The notes under the pieces: generated by a model | What the model was told of the DNA's origin: nothing | The model's input: the letters and a program-made list of their open reading frames with translations, nothing else | Databases searched by the model: none | Origin: Eutypella sp. D-1 | Lineage: Eukaryota; Ascomycota; Sordariomycetes; Xylariales; Diatrypaceae | DNA length: 64,000 nt | Direction of reading: 5' to 3' | Assembly (NCBI GenBank): GCA_023313575.1 | Contig: JAJTTP010000010.1 | Span: 310,001-374,000 of the forward strand | Translations under genes and position numbers: made by a program | Shown here: piece by piece, positions 10,401 to 20,640 of the stretch | How the letters are laid out: each line of letters starts with the position of its first letter | Numbering within the stretch: the first letter of the stretch is position 1

Positions 10401-10675
10401 GTAATATCTTGTGTCTCGTAAAGTCGTAATGAGCGTGTCAAGGGAAATGTAACAAAGGGAAAAGGCGCGTGACGCAGTCATAGCCGTGAAGTGGCGCAAA
10501 GTAAGAATAAGAAGGGGGGATGGGATGACAAAGTAAATCGACGATGACGATGACGACAACTAAATGCAGGTGAAGACAAATGGTGCGCAGCCACCTTAGT
10601 GGTGTTCTTGGTAGGGTCTCGATTCCACTTGTGTGGTATGGTCCAACAAGGTACGGTGGAGATAGTGGTCCGAAT
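7424..10675. other. Intergenic region, no firm gene
   Basis: TACCTAGGTAC-type palindromes occur at 7961-7972, 8110-8116 and 8142-8161, with a CCCCGCCCCCGCCCCCGC tract at about 8035-8052. The open frame 8207-8662 (+) has no family and reads equally well on the other strand. A minus-strand frame at 9320-9886 contains hydrophobic stretches (LKVLFYPLVLAIATVLVDF; TSLAFVLSPYIITLF) but no ATG at its 5' end; it is listed separately as a weak candidate. Sequence from about 10000 to 10675 is likely 3' flank of the minus-strand regulator. Confidence 0.5.
9320..9811 (-). CDS. Possible membrane-protein coding segment (weak)
   Basis: A minus-strand frame reads from an internal ATG (9811) in HFMVSYLEYD, through VYRIRTSTGIGITSASGRG, to two hydrophobic segments: KVLFYPLVLAIATVLVDF, and SFMLLMTTSLAFVLSPYIIT running on into LFHAAFSLFF. 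It ends DWGRLGLGLGDCSDFR at 9320. Two adjacent helices separated by a charged loop would fit part of a polytopic membrane protein. The frame is open further upstream to a TTG at 9886 without ATG, and no clear splice acceptor was fixed. It could be an exon of a larger gene, a decayed gene, or chance. A hydrophobic frame on the same strand at 9780-10331 overlaps it in another register, which argues for caution. Confidence 0.2.
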   Translation of the reverse strand, partial: SHFMVSYLEYDGAVGRTVYRIRTSTGIGITSASGRGVPGLRRMGGALLAKAALKVLFYPLVLAIATVLVDFSRSCSVHKVHRVHTDPGYNRGGFCGSFMLLMTTSLAFVLSPYIITLFHAAFSLFFASPEYHLALLEDSTMSTGRLVDWGRLGLGLGDCSDFR

Positions 10676-12580
10676 CTAGTCAATACGGGCCGGCTGGCTT
10701 CCCTGAGTTTCGGTATTATACTCATAGGCACGAGACGGCTGTGCAAGGCCCGGTGATTCAGCATCAAGGCCACGGGCCGCGGGCTTAGCGCTGTACCCGT
10801 AAGTGGGATGGAGGCTGGTCTGATATAGCCCTTGGATCACAGTGCCGGAGGAATGATTTGGGGGCGCGTATGGTAATGCGCGTTGTTGCGGAGCAAGACC
10901 TTGAATTGGCGGGAGGATATCGGCCGGGTCGAATCGCCTTGGTGTTGCGTCGCTTCCAGAACGTGACGTGGGTTGCCCCGAACCTTCTACGTTATAATTT
11001 TGGGGGTAGGCCATCAGGGTGGGCGAAGAAATCCAATGGCCCGATTGACTGTTCTGGGCATCGGACTGGAATCGGTTTCGCGTGGCATCTCCACTGCTGA
11101 GATATCTCGCTCCGCCAAAATAATCCTGCTGTGAGCCGTCTGAGTCGTGGCGGGGAGCCGGAGCCTGGTTCAAGCCATTATACCACGATGGGGCGGCTCT
11201 CTCCGGGGTGGATGGTGACAGAGGCGCAGGGAAGTGGCGACGCGGTGAAATCTCCGCGGCCGTTGCTAGAACCTGAAGAGACTCGGTCGCGGGTAGAGTA
11301 TGAGTGGAATGAAGCTGAGCTGAGGCGTGAGGGTACAAATACTCGGGCATGGCATATGTGTACTCAGTCTCAGTTTGAGTGCGACGGTGCATAGGGTCGT
11401 AAAGAGCATGTTCATTCTCAGGCGGATGTGGGGGAGCATACGTGCGACACTCGTTGTATCTCGACGCCTCCGAAACCCGCTGGCGCTTCTCCGGCCGCTC
11501 ATAGCCCCACTCATCATCGAGATGGAACGAATCATGGAGACCAGCTCGGAAAGGTGCTTTACCGTTCGTCGAAAATACCGGGGTTCGAGGAACAGGAATG
11601 ACAGCCCCTGTAGGCGACAGAGTCTGCTGGTGATGAGATGTGCTGCCCACGACATTGTCGATCTTGCGTTTCAGCGGTGTACTATTCTCAAAATTCAGGT
11701 CCTTGGCTTCTCTGATATCAGGGAGGAGCTCGATATCTGGAATGTTGGTGGACTGGAGTCGAATCACGTCATCCTTCATTCTCGCGACAATATCGAGCAG
11801 ATCATGCGTCGAGTATCCGTCGCCGACTTTGCTCCGAAGCCAAGAAGGCACCGCTGTACCAAGGATGACAGCCGGATCTTTCGTATCCACCTCTTGGCCC
11901 TGAGTTTGTCTATTGAATGCGTTCTGCAGGCGAACATGCTCTCTCTTCCGTAGAGCCACTGTCCACTGGACTACTATACCGCCATCTCGCTTCTGCCTAT
12001 TCCTATCACTCCACTCCTGGACCAGTTCAATCTGACGATAGACAAGATCGCATTGCGTCTTGGCATACTCTTGCGCATTGCGGTATCGGCCACGCTGGTA
12101 ATGTTTGCGACAGAAATAGACCCAGACATAATCGGGGATGAGGCGTGTGCATAATTTGTTGCGGCCGAATACATGGGATACGGCTTTGCGGAGGTCCGAA
12201 CCAGTGTTGCAGTTATCTACGGCTCGGCACTTGGGGACATTTTGGGGAGCCGTCGCCAAGGTATTCGAGGCAGTGGAGGGATTCAAAGCCGGCGGTGGGT
12301 TTGAGGCCTGCGAGTTATCCGCGGCTGGTGGGAGACTTGAAGCCATGGAGCTTGATGATGCATCCATACCTCTCGTGATATGATCGGCTCTGCTTGAAGC
12401 TGGCTGTGGGGGCCCTTGAAATGCTGGGGATGTAGGGAAAAACCTATCCGTAATTTTGGTCGCAGGGGGGCTGTACAGAGATGCAGATTCTTGTTGTGGT
12501 GTGAGAGGAAAATTAGGTATGTTCGGGCTGCCGTTGGAGGGAAATGGCCTTTTATAATAATCAGTAAAGGTACGGCAAGG
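10676..12580 (-). CDS. Large 3' coding block of a probable fungal regulatory protein
   Basis: The minus-strand frame is open from 12580 to the stop at 10676. An ATG at 12367 would give 563 residues, but in-frame sequence upstream of it (YYKRPFPSNGSP, ESASLYSPPATKITDRFF) looks coding. The protein therefore probably starts in an upstream exon. The conserved-looking core follows VPKCRAVDNCNTGSDLRKAV: FGRNKLCTRLIPDYVWVYF, CRKHYQRGRYRN, QCDLVYRQIELVQEWSDRNR. It has several Cys/His and many aromatic and basic residues, like a compact DNA- or protein-binding module. The rest is Pro/Ser/Gln-rich disorder with a basic TPLKRKID segment that could be a nuclear signal. I have a weak memory of similar cores annotated ORP1-like in ascomycetes but cannot verify it. 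A nuclear regulatory role is inferred. Confidence 0.72.
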   Translation of the reverse strand, partial: PCRTFTDYYKRPFPSNGSPNIPNFPLTPQQESASLYSPPATKITDRFFPTSPAFQGPPQPASSRADHITRGMDASSSSMASSLPPAADNSQASNPPPALNPSTASNTLATAPQNVPKCRAVDNCNTGSDLRKAVSHVFGRNKLCTRLIPDYVWVYFCRKHYQRGRYRNAQEYAKTQCDLVYRQIELVQEWSDRNRQKRDGGIVVQWTVALRKREHVRLQNAFNRQTQGQEVDTKDPAVILGTAVPSWLRSKVGDGYSTHDLLDIVARMKDDVIRLQSTNIPDIELLPDIREAKDLNFENSTPLKRKIDNVVGSTSHHQQTLSPTGAVIPVPRTPVFSTNGKAPFRAGLHDSFHLDDEWGYERPEKRQRVSEASRYNECRTYAPPHPPENEHALYDPMHRRTQTETEYTYAMPEYLYPHASAQLHSTHTLPATESLQVLATAAEISPRRHFPAPLSPSTPERAAPSWYNGLNQAPAPRHDSDGSQQDYFGGARYLSSGDATRNRFQSDAQNSQSGHWISSPTLMAYPQNYNVEGSGQPTSRSGSDATPRRFDPADILPPIQGLAPQQRALPYAPPNHSSGTVIQGLYQTSLHPTYGYSAKPAARGLDAESPGLAQPSRAYEYNTETQGSQPARID

Positions 12581-13674
12581 CTAACAGTGCATTGAATATC
12601 CTGACAGCTTCCTGAATCTAAGTTCTAAGGAGGAGTCTGAGGTGCTAACTGCGGCTTTGCAGTGACAACAGGCACAGATAGCTCAGACGATCCGTCACCT
12701 GATGGTCAACTCAACAGTTACAAGTGCTAAGTTTGAGCAATACGTTGAGGTGGAGAACAATAGGTAAGGTGACTCCAGGTGGAATGTGAAGGTAGATGGT
12801 GTGGATGGCAGCGGTGGTTCTGGCCACAATGAGTCTGAGGGTGAAGAGAAGTTCCGCTTGGAGGGATGAGGCGAGTGTTATGCTGAATCAACAACAATAG
12901 TTTAGTTTGCACATAGGCACTACCTTCGTGTTCAGGTGAAATTCATGATACTGGGAGTATGTAGAGAGGCAGAGATCGGCGGAAAAAGTGTATCAATGAT
13001 TAGCCCCTAACTTGAATGGGCGAAAAACATATGTGTGATACAGAAATCCCCTAGGATCGATTGGTCTCTCGAGGAAAGTGAATCGCTCGTCAAATAGCTC
13101 GGAAAAGATGGGATGAACGTCACGCCTCGAGATTGTCACTACCCCAATAGATGAGTGTACATGACCGCACTTGCGCGTAGATGATTAAGGGTGCTCCACA
13201 TGTGAGGGATTCAAGGGGTTTCGGACATTCAATGCCACCCGCCCAATTGTGGTTCATATGTTCCAGGGAGGACTGTGTTGAGCCAGTAACCCGGCCAAGG
13301 CGTAGGCCCGGGAGAATATCTTACAGGTCTTGATGCCAAAGTGACATCTCCATGTAGATTGATACCAAGTGTAACCCGTGTACCCTCAGTGGAACTCAGC
13401 ACGGCTATGCTCCATTGATTGTTGAAAGACGTGCAGACACACACCCAGTGAGACGACGCTTCTCCCATACAAAGTGAGAGTGTACTTGTAGTAAAGGGTA
13501 GTAAGGTACCTTTGGGGGGGGGGGGGCAAATTGGTGTCACCTGAAATAGGGGGAGATTCCCCTTAAGCGCACTCCAATTACGTCAGGGTTTGCAAAAGAA
13601 ATAAACACTGTGTAGAAACCAGCCAATAGAAGATGCAGACGAGATCATTGAAAGGAGCAAGACCAATCACTCAC
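12581..13674 (-). other. Unresolved intron/5' region between two minus-strand coding blocks
   Basis: Bounded by a GTGAGT donor at 13674-13669 and the open frame ending at 12580. Possible acceptors on the minus strand are TTAG before 12580 (phase 0) and AAAAG before 12548 (phase 2, matching the donor). Several partial open segments lie inside, for example a Pro/His/Ser-rich one at 12727-12900 and one at 13229-13540, and one of them may be an internal exon. A G run (13514-13526) also lies here. The exact gene model needs transcript data. Confidence 0.4.
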
Positions 13675-14240
13675 CGAGCATTGTTAGAAAGCCCACGTCC
13701 ATTTGGTGTTATTCGCGACGTATTTAACGCGGTGTGGGGCGCATGAGGTATCTCGACGTTCGTGATCTCCGCGACAGATATCTTAGTCCTGGGCGGTCCT
13801 TCCTCTCTCTTAAGCCCTGAGTCTTTCGTTGTCGCTATCAGCGATGACGCACCTCTCTTCAGAGAGGTGAGTTCCGCCTGTGGTACATACCCACTTAGGG
13901 TGGTTGCGGAAGATAACCTCGAATGGCACGGTGAAAATAGCGGTGTCTCGGATGAGAAGCTGTTAAAGCTGTCTGAGTACTTATGTGCCAGGCAATTCGG
14001 GCTCGAATCTGGTAGATACGGGGCTGGCTGCATTGGAGGCGCGCGCCGGTTCGATCGCTGTCGATCCGAGCCGCTAGATTCGAGTAAGGATCTAGGCGAT
14101 GGTTCTTCCCACACTTGTGACCCTTTTATAGTTGGACTTGAATTGTCTCCCGTCGTAGATGGGGTTAAGATTTGATCTGGTGGCGAGCTGGTCTGCTTGT
14201 CCACACAAGGGACCTGGTTAATCATACCGCTGATATCCAT
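13675..14240 (-). CDS. Probable first coding exon of the regulatory gene (MDISGM...)
   Basis: The ATG is at 14240-14238, and 188 codons plus 2 nt end exactly at a consensus GTGAGT donor (13674-13669). Beyond it the frame stops at once, so this is a clean exon in phase 2. The N-terminus MDISGMINQVPC resembles the MDIS(S/G)M starts common in fungal transcription factors. The rest is Ser/Pro/Thr-rich disorder (SSPPDQILTPSTTGDN, ESSGSDRQRSNRR, SEITPLF-like segments) with a late basic-acidic mix GLKREEGPPRTKISVAEITN. It most likely belongs to the same gene as 10676-12580: same strand, same composition, and no other partner nearby. That would give a protein of roughly 800 residues with the Cys/His core in the middle. 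The link is inferred. Confidence 0.55.
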
Positions 14241-17100
14241 CTTCTGAAGCAGTTCAGCTTAACTCAAGGATAAACTGGGGAGGTTGTGTCAAGTGATGTA
14301 CACGTAGTACGCTTGGAGTTATAGAGTGAATGTCTTCGGGCTATTAACGATGGCTCCCAATAGTATAGCCAATAGTGATACCTGGATTGAGATGGTAAGT
14401 AAATTGAGATTGCTACGCAGGAGCAGGACATACTAATGAAATGCGACCTCAAGTCGGTAAAATATAAGGTTATGGGCCTGGCCAATTCTTATGACACGCA
14501 GCCGTAGAAGGGAAGTATATAAAGGTAAGGTTGACGCGCATCAAGAGCGAGTGACACTCAGATAGCCCAGGGCAATCTAATGTCTGGAGACAACTGGCAA
14601 AGCAAGGTGCTTTCCTTACACACCGGTGGATCCCGGTCGCCTGAAGCACCCAGGAGTTTATGGTGTACAAGACGCCAATGAACTGTGAGTACTATTTCGT
14701 CCTGAACTTAATACCAAAGAGATTGTTAGCCACGTCTGGTAGATAACCCATGCAGAGGGTTATGTTCATTGAAGTGGAGCAGAAGCCATATTCGCCGTCG
14801 CTCACATCTACTTACTTGCGCGCTGTGGCGGACTACCTAACAGTTACGATCAGGAGTCCTGCTTGAAAGCCCTTCAGTTGGTCTAGCCAGGCTAATTTTG
14901 CTGGTTTTCCAAGGGGACGTGATGGAATCTCACGACAGCACTTCGGCCAATCTAGCTGTTCTGATCTTGCTGGTGTTCAGGAGGGGAGCGGGCCGAGTCG
15001 ATGACGTGAACGGGTTCTTCCAAGTTGGGCCTCCAATTTGAAACGTATTCCAGTCGATAATAGTTCTGGTGGAATATAGTGACAGTCTTCTTGTGGAGAG
15101 TCGACATTAGCCCGACGACCAGTAAGCTATCGTTGCGCTATTAGCATATGCCTTCCACGCAGTCCTTCTGAATATTTGATTAGTCGCCGATGCACCATAG
15201 TGGTAAACGGTGCTGATGGGCATATTAATAGACGAAAGGGACTAGACTATGAGGTATAAAAAGACATACCAGACCTTAGACCCAGGCACTGCTTACAGCA
15301 AGACCAAACTCAGTAAAAACTTAAACGACCTCGAGACGCTTTTGCTAGACTTTGCTCATACACCACCTATGGCTATTAGCTTGGGTGAGTATCATACAGT
15401 TTCGGTATTCAGAAACTATGATATAGTGGTGACGATGCGCGTGATGGTTATGCGCCGACGGTCCGTTGATTCTAGAGGCTGAAGAGATTCCTCTTCGCTG
15501 ATCGCTCAACAAACGGCCCGCCGCGATGGATTAGGTTAAAGTTGGAAGTATACCGAGGGGCTTGTACGTTAAATAGTAGAGCGAGCCAAGGGGATGGATA
15601 CGGCTGTATCCGCACGAGAAGAAAGCTCCGACGAGACTAGTGAGATATAATACGGTCGAACCCGGAGCCGGTTCGATGAACGAGTGACAGACAAGTATAT
15701 TATTCCGACATAAATTTTCGAATATTATTATGATACAGATGTTACCCGACACCTGTTTGAACTATGTGGTGTAGGGAGGTGAAGTAGGTACGAAGGAAAT
15801 ATAAGACTAAACTCTACTCCAGAGAAGTATGTTAATAGAAGGTTCGGGGGGTTAAGTGAGTAGGTGCAGTAGGTTCTGCTTGTCACTGTGCAATGGGGGG
15901 CGGATAGAAGATCTAGGTATGGAAATGGTTCCCACTTGGCAACGTTGACTACGTTGGAAACACATCGTGCCTGCATTATGCAACGCTCCAGCCAGGCAAG
16001 CCAGAACTTCGTTCTCCTCCCCACAATAAGTTTTTGGGCATCGGCTCAGTTTCCATCCACGGTTGCCCCAAGGCGAGGGGCCCGCGGGAAGGGGGGGGGG
16101 GGGGTTGTGTATCGAGAAAACCGGCCGCTGTTTTGATGGGTTGTCTTCGACTTTATTCTGCGTCTCTTCCCGGGCGATCACTTGATAGCCGTACACATTT
16201 AGCTTTTCTGTAGGGATTTTCCTGGAATTGACAGTAACATTTGCCGGCTGTTTGAGGCTCCTATCCTGGTGCGTTTAGACCCCGTCTGTCGTAGATCCTG
16301 GAGTCAGGTTCTCGTCTGAACGCTCCATGATCTCCACAGGGATCCGACCCCGTCGCCCGTCCGGGGGTCGTCACGATTCCCGAAAAGGTCAATCTGGATA
16401 GCTTTATGTAAACAGGGCGGAGCCCAGGATATGCTCAATCCATGTGCATCGATCTCATCAATTTAGAGTGCCGTAGTACAACAGTCAGGGATGGCAGAGC
16501 TTGGCACTTGGGAGGGGACGGGGAGTGCTGAGGCTGCGCCAACTGAGCTGATGGAACAGCTTGAGACGGGATAGGTAACGAGGCTCGACATTATTGAGCA
16601 CACGAAATAGTCCTCAGAAGGACCGAGGCCCCCCTCTAGACAGCTAAGCCTAGTCCAGGTGTCGACTTGGCAGTTTGAGACCAGCCTTGGAGGTTAGCAT
16701 GTGGCTGCCGATAAGGGGTCTCATGAACAACGGCAACAATAGGGAGTCAATCGGCCGGGAGGAACCGAGACAGCGTAGCATTCGTGGCCTTCTGACGGCG
16801 AGCAAGCACATCAGTCCGTGTTGACGCGGTTGGCCGTTCATTTTACGGTCACGGTAGGAGTGGGAGAGGAGAGGAGAGGAAAGACAACCACAACCGTTTG
16901 TGTTACGAGTACTTTGATGCTGCGTTACCAAAAAAAGGATCGGGCTGGCACTGGAGTTAGGTGGCAGTAACAGTTTGCCAGGTTTACTGCAAGATGATTG
17001 GTGGGAGGCAGGATATCCTATCCAGTTCAATCAGCCAGTCATCGGTTCCCCGGTACACCTGGCAGACCTGGGCAGCTACGCACGCAGAAAAGCGACCGAT
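14241..17100. other. Gene-poor region, part 1
   Basis: No supportable gene. Short frames on both strands (15249-15482, 15728-16024, 15852-16196, 16650-17030) lack domains and overlap each other on opposite strands. Visible structure: a long G run at about 16092-16104 and a GGAGAGGAGAGGAGAGG repeat at about 16861-16880. The segment just right of 14240 should hold the promoter of the minus-strand regulator. Confidence 0.55.
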
Positions 17101-17117
17101 TTAGACGATTGCGCAAG

Positions 17118-17230
17118 GTTAAGTACTTAGGTAGGGTACCTAGTATGTAGTATGTAGTATGTATGTATTGTGTAGTGGGTAGTGTGTAGTGGGTACAGGG
17201 TAGTGGATACCACATAGGTAACCCGGTAGG
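17118..17230. repeat. Degenerate GTAGTATGTAGT / GTAGTGGGTAGT repeat
   Basis: The run begins AAGTACTTAGGTAGGGTACCTAG, continues as units of GTATGTA, then GTAGTGGGTAGTGTGTAGTGG, and ends near GGTAACCCGGTAGG. It combines the TACCTAG motif seen elsewhere with a simple-sequence expansion. Confidence 0.7.
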
Positions 17231-20200
17231 TTTGGTAGGAGTGGGAGGAGTTAGAGCCTAAAGGTGGAAGTTAAAGAAGCTTCATCATTTGTTACGAACC
17301 TTACCTTACAAGGTTATGTTGGCGTATATGTGATACATGCACCTACCTTCAGGGCGATAACGGCAACCTTGAACTCAGGTGCATACAGAAGAACCTGGAA
17401 TGGAAGTAACACCTGGGCACGCAAATGCAAATGCAAATGCAAGTAGGAATATCGATGCATCCATGGGTGCACATTGGAGGTATCTATGGTAATAGGTGGG
17501 GATTATGGGTACAAATTGCCATAGTGGGTTATAGAGTCTAACCGGTAGATACCTAGGTACCTTAGGTCCATACCTACATCCTAGAAACGCCTGGCAAGTG
17601 GTTGACAAACAAATTGGACCAGTCTTACTTACCACCACCACCACCGTCAAGATTATATCGTTATTTTGCATATCAACGGGATTAAAGTCACCACGATTAA
17701 TAATTAGGAAACCTTAAATAATCGTATTAATAGCTAGATACGCTTAATGCGGCAGCACCATCGTGAACGGTATTGAGGCCGACGGGCAAGTAATAAGGGT
17801 GGTAGATAGTCGTAGATAATAGGTGGTGGGTGGCGCTGGTCCAATTTGTCTGTCAACCACTTGCCTGGGTATACACTTTATTTCAAGTGGACCTCAGCAT
17901 CTTCGGACTCTCCAGTGTCTGATTGGGTTCAGCATCCATGGATGGCTTCAGCTACGCCAAGTCTAAATTCTCACCAATGAAAAAAAAGCAATCAGAATTA
18001 TCGCTCTTATAGCGGCTAGATCCACTCAAAATCTGGGACTTGATGTCTTCAGCATTACAATACTATCGGGATAGGGGATAGAAAGTTAAGCTGATACCTG
18101 AGGCTTACAAGATGAGTATGCACTACTAATTACAACCTCGGGGTACCTACTTAAGGTATTTAGTGATTATATTATTACCCCCTTAACCCCCCAATTGGAA
18201 AACACAGATACAAATATTTGACCATCTTAAGCACCTAGGTAAGTATTTCCAATAAAATCATGCAATTCCGCTGCGATCGACCTCCCAACTGCCTAGCTGG
18301 AGATAAACATATAAATAACTACCTACATACGTGCATAGGTAAGTATCCAGGATCTATGAGTCTAAAGAGACAACTCATAAGGCTCCGTACGAAATTACCT
18401 AGACGGGAACAGGTGTGTCTTTTGGAGACCTCGGGGTGAGGAGAAATATCTGTGGCTGTCCATTTTCGTCCAAGGGGAGGGGATGGTAGGATCCATCTAT
18501 CATCTCTTGGCATCTCTCTTCGCTTCCGAGTCGGTACAGGTATATCCATTTGGATATCCATATGGATATCACTACATACTTAGGTAAATACCTAGGTATA
18601 GTCTACACTACCTAGTACTATGTAGAGTACCTGCTAATGTAATTTAGACCCAACAATATGTCTGGCAGGGGTTCGCATTTTTTGGTATCATTAACTGTTT
18701 TTCGGCGGTAGAGGCCCCAGTGAACACTACACACCTACAGAGCTACACTACTGTACCGTATCAAGCTCCTAATGGCTTGGGATGCTTAGGACAAGCCGGG
18801 GGTGGCGGGTTGATCTCGACAGACAGATGGACAGGTCACAGAAGCGAATGCTACTGTTTTAAGGTTCCTCTTCGACGGAGGCGCATTACAGGGTACCCAT
18901 GGATTATGTAGGGCTTCCACGTTTCATTAGATCTCTTTCGTTAGTCCGCAAGGGCTGGAAGGTTTGGCTGGCCAATGGTGGGGGCCCTTTGCAGCTCTTG
19001 CAGCTCTTGCTACTGCTGCATTCGGAGTAAATTCTTATAAGTCTACTAAGTATGTACAACCAGCCATCGACTCGATTAAGAACATTATAGTCACTCGTGT
19101 TGTGCACATTCAGTTATGCAAGTATGCACTTCGTACAGACGCACATAACACCCATCGACAGCTGATATACATAGATAGTACTGTAGTCCGACCTGGTTAC
19201 AGTGTAGATCATTTATTACTAGACCTGTCTCGCCATGTGAGGTTGTCCCTTAACTGTGTGGCTTCTAACGTTTCAGTTGACATTCAGACTGGGAAAGGGG
19301 GCTGAAGGGGGTGTAAGAGGACTGTTAGGTGAATAGTAAGTAACCACAACTGCCACAGCTACGCCCGGTCCATCAGGATGTCGACATCCTCTGTATCCGT
19401 AGACTTGTGCCGAACCGAGATCCAATCGCGTCGAAAGCCAGCTTTGGGTATCGTAGTAGTATCCGAGCAGCTGTCCTCATAGGGCCAGACCGACTTTCTA
19501 TGTTCTAGATGCCGCGTAATACCCACAATGACTAGAGTGGGTAAACCCCCCACACACGTGCATTTTAGGTGTTCAGAATCAAAATGCATACGTATATCCA
19601 TGGATATGAGTTAGTACGAAGTAAGGCTGCTAAAGATATCGGGATGTAGGGCGTTATAGTGAATCGTCCGAGAAGAAAAATGTATCCATGGATGTGGGAG
19701 ACAGATGCCTAAGTACATAAGTACTTACGCTGTAAATGCGGTGTTTCGGCTAGGTACCAAGAGTATCGTGAGACAACTCAACTTTATCCAATCAATGGAC
19801 TGTTCGTGTGCAAGAGTCTTGGCAGTACTTATTATATATCCTGAAGTTGTAGATATGTCCATTAATTAGTCTCGATATAAATCGGCATTGGACTTTCGCC
19901 AGTGGTTATTTACCCCTTGAATGGACCTCAAAAGACGTCCGGACCACCTAGGTCGGGTATACCGTATGCCTAATGATAATCCATTATTATTGCCAGGTCC
20001 ATTCACATCTTCGAAGGTTGGGTATAGTTGAATTGATATTTTGGCGCTACTGCAAGGTACTCTCTCTATACAAGTATGTAGTAGGTGTATAGTGCCCCAC
20101 GTGCCGCCTGAGTGCCCTCCTTTCCAGGTTAGTGGGCTGGTGGGTCATCTGAGACACCTTGTGTGGCGCCTACCTGACAGCAGCTGTGGCTGCACTAAAA

Positions 20201-20640
20201 CGCCCCTTCACATGTCAAGGACGGGGCCAGGCCCGGGGAGCTGCGTTAAGCAGCCATAGGAATATACAACATACCTGGTATTTGGTGATATTTCAGTGAC
20301 GAGTTGCGGAACACATCGTCTGCATCAGCCTTGTAAGATGTATCACTAGGTACCTACCTACCAGAGAGGTTTTCAGTGCTGTTTCGTGGCCAGCCACCAC
20401 ACACACTTTCATGTATGACAGGGTTCAATCATTTGGGCTGTTAAACTTTTGACCGTCTCCCGTTCCAAGGGTGTAGATAATCAATACCACGTGGCTGGAA
20501 ACTCTATCGGGGCGACCTAGCCAGGCCTGGATAACCTTGCCGCGTGTAGCAGCATGATACCTTGTAAGTAACGAATGAGCGTATGCCAAACACTGACAGT
20601 TTGGTAAGGCGAAGGTAATTACTCAAATTACTCCGAGGGG
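17231..20640. other. Gene-poor region, part 2, with palindromes
   Basis: No supportable gene. It contains a (GCAAAT)n microsatellite at 17421-17442, ACCTAGGTACC near 17553-17563, ACCTAGGTA near 18233 and 18590, and consecutive inverted repeats at 18542-18570. ATCCATGGAT palindromes occur near 17936, 19597 and 19683, and there is a short GCAGCTCTT duplication near 18991-19008. Open frames such as 18964-19305 and 20041-20259 have no recognisable product. Confidence 0.55.
18542..18570. repeat. Consecutive palindromes (ATATCCATTTGGATAT / GATATCCATATGGATATC)
   Basis: An inverted repeat at 18542-18557 (7-bp arms, 2-nt centre) overlaps a perfect 18-bp palindrome at 18553-18570. It sits in AT-rich non-coding DNA. 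Confidence 0.7.

Noticed and set aside
15650..15690. GGTTCGAT resembling a tRNA B box near TCGAACCC
   Set aside because: No matching A box at the right distance and no cloverleaf could be drawn on either strand.
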